Notes under the pieces: generated by a model | Database searches by the model: none | What the model saw: the letters and a program-made list of their open reading frames with translations, nothing else | What the model was told of the DNA's origin: nothing | Program-made: the position numbers and the translations under genes | NCBI GenBank assembly: GCA_022866645.1 | Contig: JALHUQ010000093.1 | Location: 1 to 8,046 of the forward strand | Length of the DNA stretch: 8,046 bases | Reading direction: 5' to 3' | From: Woeseiaceae bacterium | GTDB lineage: Bacteria > Pseudomonadota > Gammaproteobacteria > Steroidobacterales > Woeseiaceae | Shown here: positions 6,797 through 8,046 of the stretch, piece by piece | How positions within the stretch are numbered: the first letter of the stretch is position 1 | Layout: every line of letters begins with the position of its first letter

Positions 6797-6799
6797 ACA

Positions 6800-6829
6800 G
6801 TGCCCGTCAACGGATCGGCACAACGGGAG
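6800..6829 (+). promoter_or_regulatory. Competing short stems overlapping the ribosome binding site
   Basis: GTGCC (6800-6804) can pair with GGCAC (6817-6821). The overlapping CCCGT (6803-6807) can instead pair with ACGGG (6823-6827), which covers part of the presumed Shine-Dalgarno GGGAG (6825-6829). Only one of the two stems can form at a time. In addition, TGCC at 6801-6804 is complementary to GGCA of the preceding hairpin. The arrangement could modulate translation, but each stem is only 5 base pairs. Confidence 0.3.
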
Positions 6830-6837
6830 CGGAACCA

Positions 6838-7683
6838 ATGCTTGAAATCATGAACTCACCAGGCCGTAACGGCTATGCGTCGCACAGCGGGCAACGGCAG
6901 GGGCCTCAGGGCTTGATCCTTGCGGCTGGCCGTGGGCAGCGCCTTGGGTCCAAGGTCGACGAGTTCCCGAAGTGTCTGTTGCAAGTGGGTGGCCGCACTT
7001 TGCTCGATCACCAGCTGTCGATGCTCAAATCTGCCGGCATAACCGATGTGTGTGTTGTCGTTGGCTACAAACAGAGCGTGGTAACTCGCGCCTGTCACCA
7101 TCGGGCACAGATTATCAATAACCCGCGTTGGGCAGAGACCAACAGCCTTTACTCGTTCTCGCTCGCGCGTCAATGGGTCAACCGGTCAGTCGTGGTTATG
7201 AACTGTGACGTTCTTGCAGATCCTTCCGTACTAACGCGCTTGTTAGAGAGTAAATCGAGCAGTTTCGCGTTTGATTCTGGTTCCGGCGGAGACGATGAGC
7301 ACATGAAGGTCGAGCTATCGAACGGCAGCCTGAAGTCGATGAGCAAATCGCTTGATGCGTCCCTGGTCCACGGAGAAAATGTCGGCATGCTGCATTTCTC
7401 GGCCGATGATGCAAAGAACCTGTTTAAACATGCTGAATCGATCCTTAGTCAGGGTGGCGAAAACATGTGGATGGCATCGGCCGTTCAGGAACTGTCTCGC
7501 GAACGGGACTTGCAGGGTGTCGATATTGAAGGTTCCGCATGGATCGAGATCGACTACCCGGAAGATCTGGAGGCCGCTTGTAATCGTATCTGGCCGATGA
7601 TAAAGCGCAAGAAGCCGGCGAGAGATAGATTCCGGAGCGCTGTCCAACCGACGATCAATATACCTTGTTATGATTCGTTCTAG
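6838..7683 (+). CDS. MobA/LicC-like nucleotidyltransferase (sugar-phosphate or phosphocholine type)
   Basis: The 281-residue protein carries the NTP-transferase signature LILAAGRGQRLG (26-37) and the PK pair of the FPKCLLQVGGRTLL segment (K45), which contact the nucleotide. The metal-binding aspartate is in MNCDVL (D124), and WIEIDYPEDLE (235-245; D239) holds the second metal-site aspartate. The segment NNPRWAETNSLYSFSLAR (94-111) resembles LicC-like phosphocholine cytidylyltransferases and related sugar nucleotidyltransferases. These enzymes join an NTP to a phosphorylated small molecule, giving an activated donor for surface polymers or lipids; the exact substrate is not predictable. I chose ATG 6838 because GGGAG lies 8 bases upstream; an upstream in-frame GTG at 6772 falls inside the leader hairpin. 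A basic tail (KRKKPARDRFR) and about 15 further residues extend beyond the conserved core. The next gene follows at once, suggesting an operon with an ABC exporter. Confidence 0.82.
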   Translation: MLEIMNSPGRNGYASHSGQRQGPQGLILAAGRGQRLGSKVDEFPKCLLQVGGRTLLDHQLSMLKSAGITDVCVVVGYKQSVVTRACHHRAQIINNPRWAETNSLYSFSLARQWVNRSVVVMNCDVLADPSVLTRLLESKSSSFAFDSGSGGDDEHMKVELSNGSLKSMSKSLDASLVHGENVGMLHFSADDAKNLFKHAESILSQGGENMWMASAVQELSRERDLQGVDIEGSAWIEIDYPEDLEAACNRIWPMIKRKKPARDRFRSAVQPTINIPCYDSF

Positions 7684-7696
7684 TTTCGAATCAGTG

Positions 7697-8046
7697 ATGT
7701 TGGAGACAAACAAGCCTGATATTGATGCCGGACTTTTCTACAAGTTCCGAGTTGGACTCACTGGCATTACACACTTCAGCAAGCGCCACCGCGGCCTTTT
7801 TATCAAAGGATCGCTGGCGGCTATCGCGGTTGTTGCGGCCCGGCTGGCGTTGCCGTGGCCGTTACGGGCAATCGCCGAAATCGTGGCTAGCAGCGACGGC
7901 GCCGCAGGCTCGCTGGCGATCTCCAACAATGAAGTCATACGACAGTCGTTGCTCTTCCTGTGCTGTATCGCAGCCCTCGGTTTGTTTGATTACGTAGCCC
8001 GACTATTCTTCAGTCGCTTTTCGATTGCCACGACAAGAGATCTGCG
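7697..8046 (+). CDS. ABC exporter, N-terminal transmembrane domain (3' partial)
   Basis: An open frame runs from here to the right edge with no stop, giving 116 residues plus two bases. After a polar, basic start (THFSKRHRG, 26-33) come a first membrane helix (SLAAIAVVAARLALPWPL, 39-56) and a second (SLLFLCCIAALGLFDYVARLFF, 84-105). RFSIATTRDL follows at 107-116. The proline-tryptophan-proline turn after helix 1 and 'DY.ARLFF.R.....TRDLR' after helix 2 are typical of type IV ABC exporters with fused membrane and ATPase domains (MsbA-like). The ATPase domain would lie outside the window. The start is uncertain: ATG 7697, GTG 7694 and ATG 7670 are in frame, and none has a good Shine-Dalgarno. 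ATG 7670 would overlap the nucleotidyltransferase end by 14 bases, suggesting coupled translation. The substrate is unknown. Confidence 0.7.
   Translation, partial: MLETNKPDIDAGLFYKFRVGLTGITHFSKRHRGLFIKGSLAAIAVVAARLALPWPLRAIAEIVASSDGAAGSLAISNNEVIRQSLLFLCCIAALGLFDYVARLFFSRFSIATTRDL

Noticed and set aside
7722..7997. 91-codon plus-strand open frame at the right edge
   Set aside because: The overlapping frame starting at 7670-7697 is open to the edge and reads as an ABC exporter membrane domain; this one is a serine/arginine-rich shadow.
1..8046. CRISPR arrays, tRNA or rRNA genes, insertion sequences, toxin-antitoxin or phage-defence genes
   Set aside because: No regularly spaced repeats, cloverleaf-like sequence, transposase, terminal repeats or recognisable defence domains were seen on either strand.

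Overview
This window looks like a chromosomal stretch of a Gram-negative bacterium, most plausibly a marine or environmental gammaproteobacterium. That placement is an inference from the gene families present (a long-form acyl-CoA dehydrogenase, a retinol-saturase-like oxidoreductase, a secreted prolidase-like amidohydrolase and a YeiH-type permease), the moderately high GC content and the Shine-Dalgarno-type start sites. No rRNA, tRNA, CRISPR array, insertion sequence or phage gene is visible.

Layout. Bases 1-285 (+) hold the 3' end of an acyl-CoA dehydrogenase gene. It converges, with only 4 bases between stop codons, on a four-gene minus-strand operon occupying 290-5423. In transcription order this operon encodes a class 3-type aldehyde dehydrogenase, an exported metal-dependent amidohydrolase, an exported NodB-type polysaccharide deacetylase and a CrtI/RetSat-type FAD oxidoreductase. 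The three junctions are 13, 0 and 3 bases, so the genes are very probably co-transcribed. Two products carry N-terminal signal sequences and two do not, so the operon spans the cytoplasm and the cell envelope. I do not recognise this combination as a named pathway.

A 119-base divergent promoter region (5424-5542) separates the operon from a plus-strand YeiH/UPF0324-family membrane transporter gene (5543-6646). It contains -10-like boxes facing both ways, a 7-base direct repeat and an overlapping short inverted repeat, which suggests a regulator acting on one or both sides.

After a 191-base gap rich in small inverted repeats comes a second plus-strand unit. It starts with a sugar-phosphate or phosphocholine-type nucleotidyltransferase (6838-7683). 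The N-terminal membrane domain of an ABC exporter follows almost immediately and runs off the right edge. The pair suggests activation of a small head group or sugar coupled to export of a lipid- or glycan-type product; this is inference, because the rest of the cluster lies outside the window.
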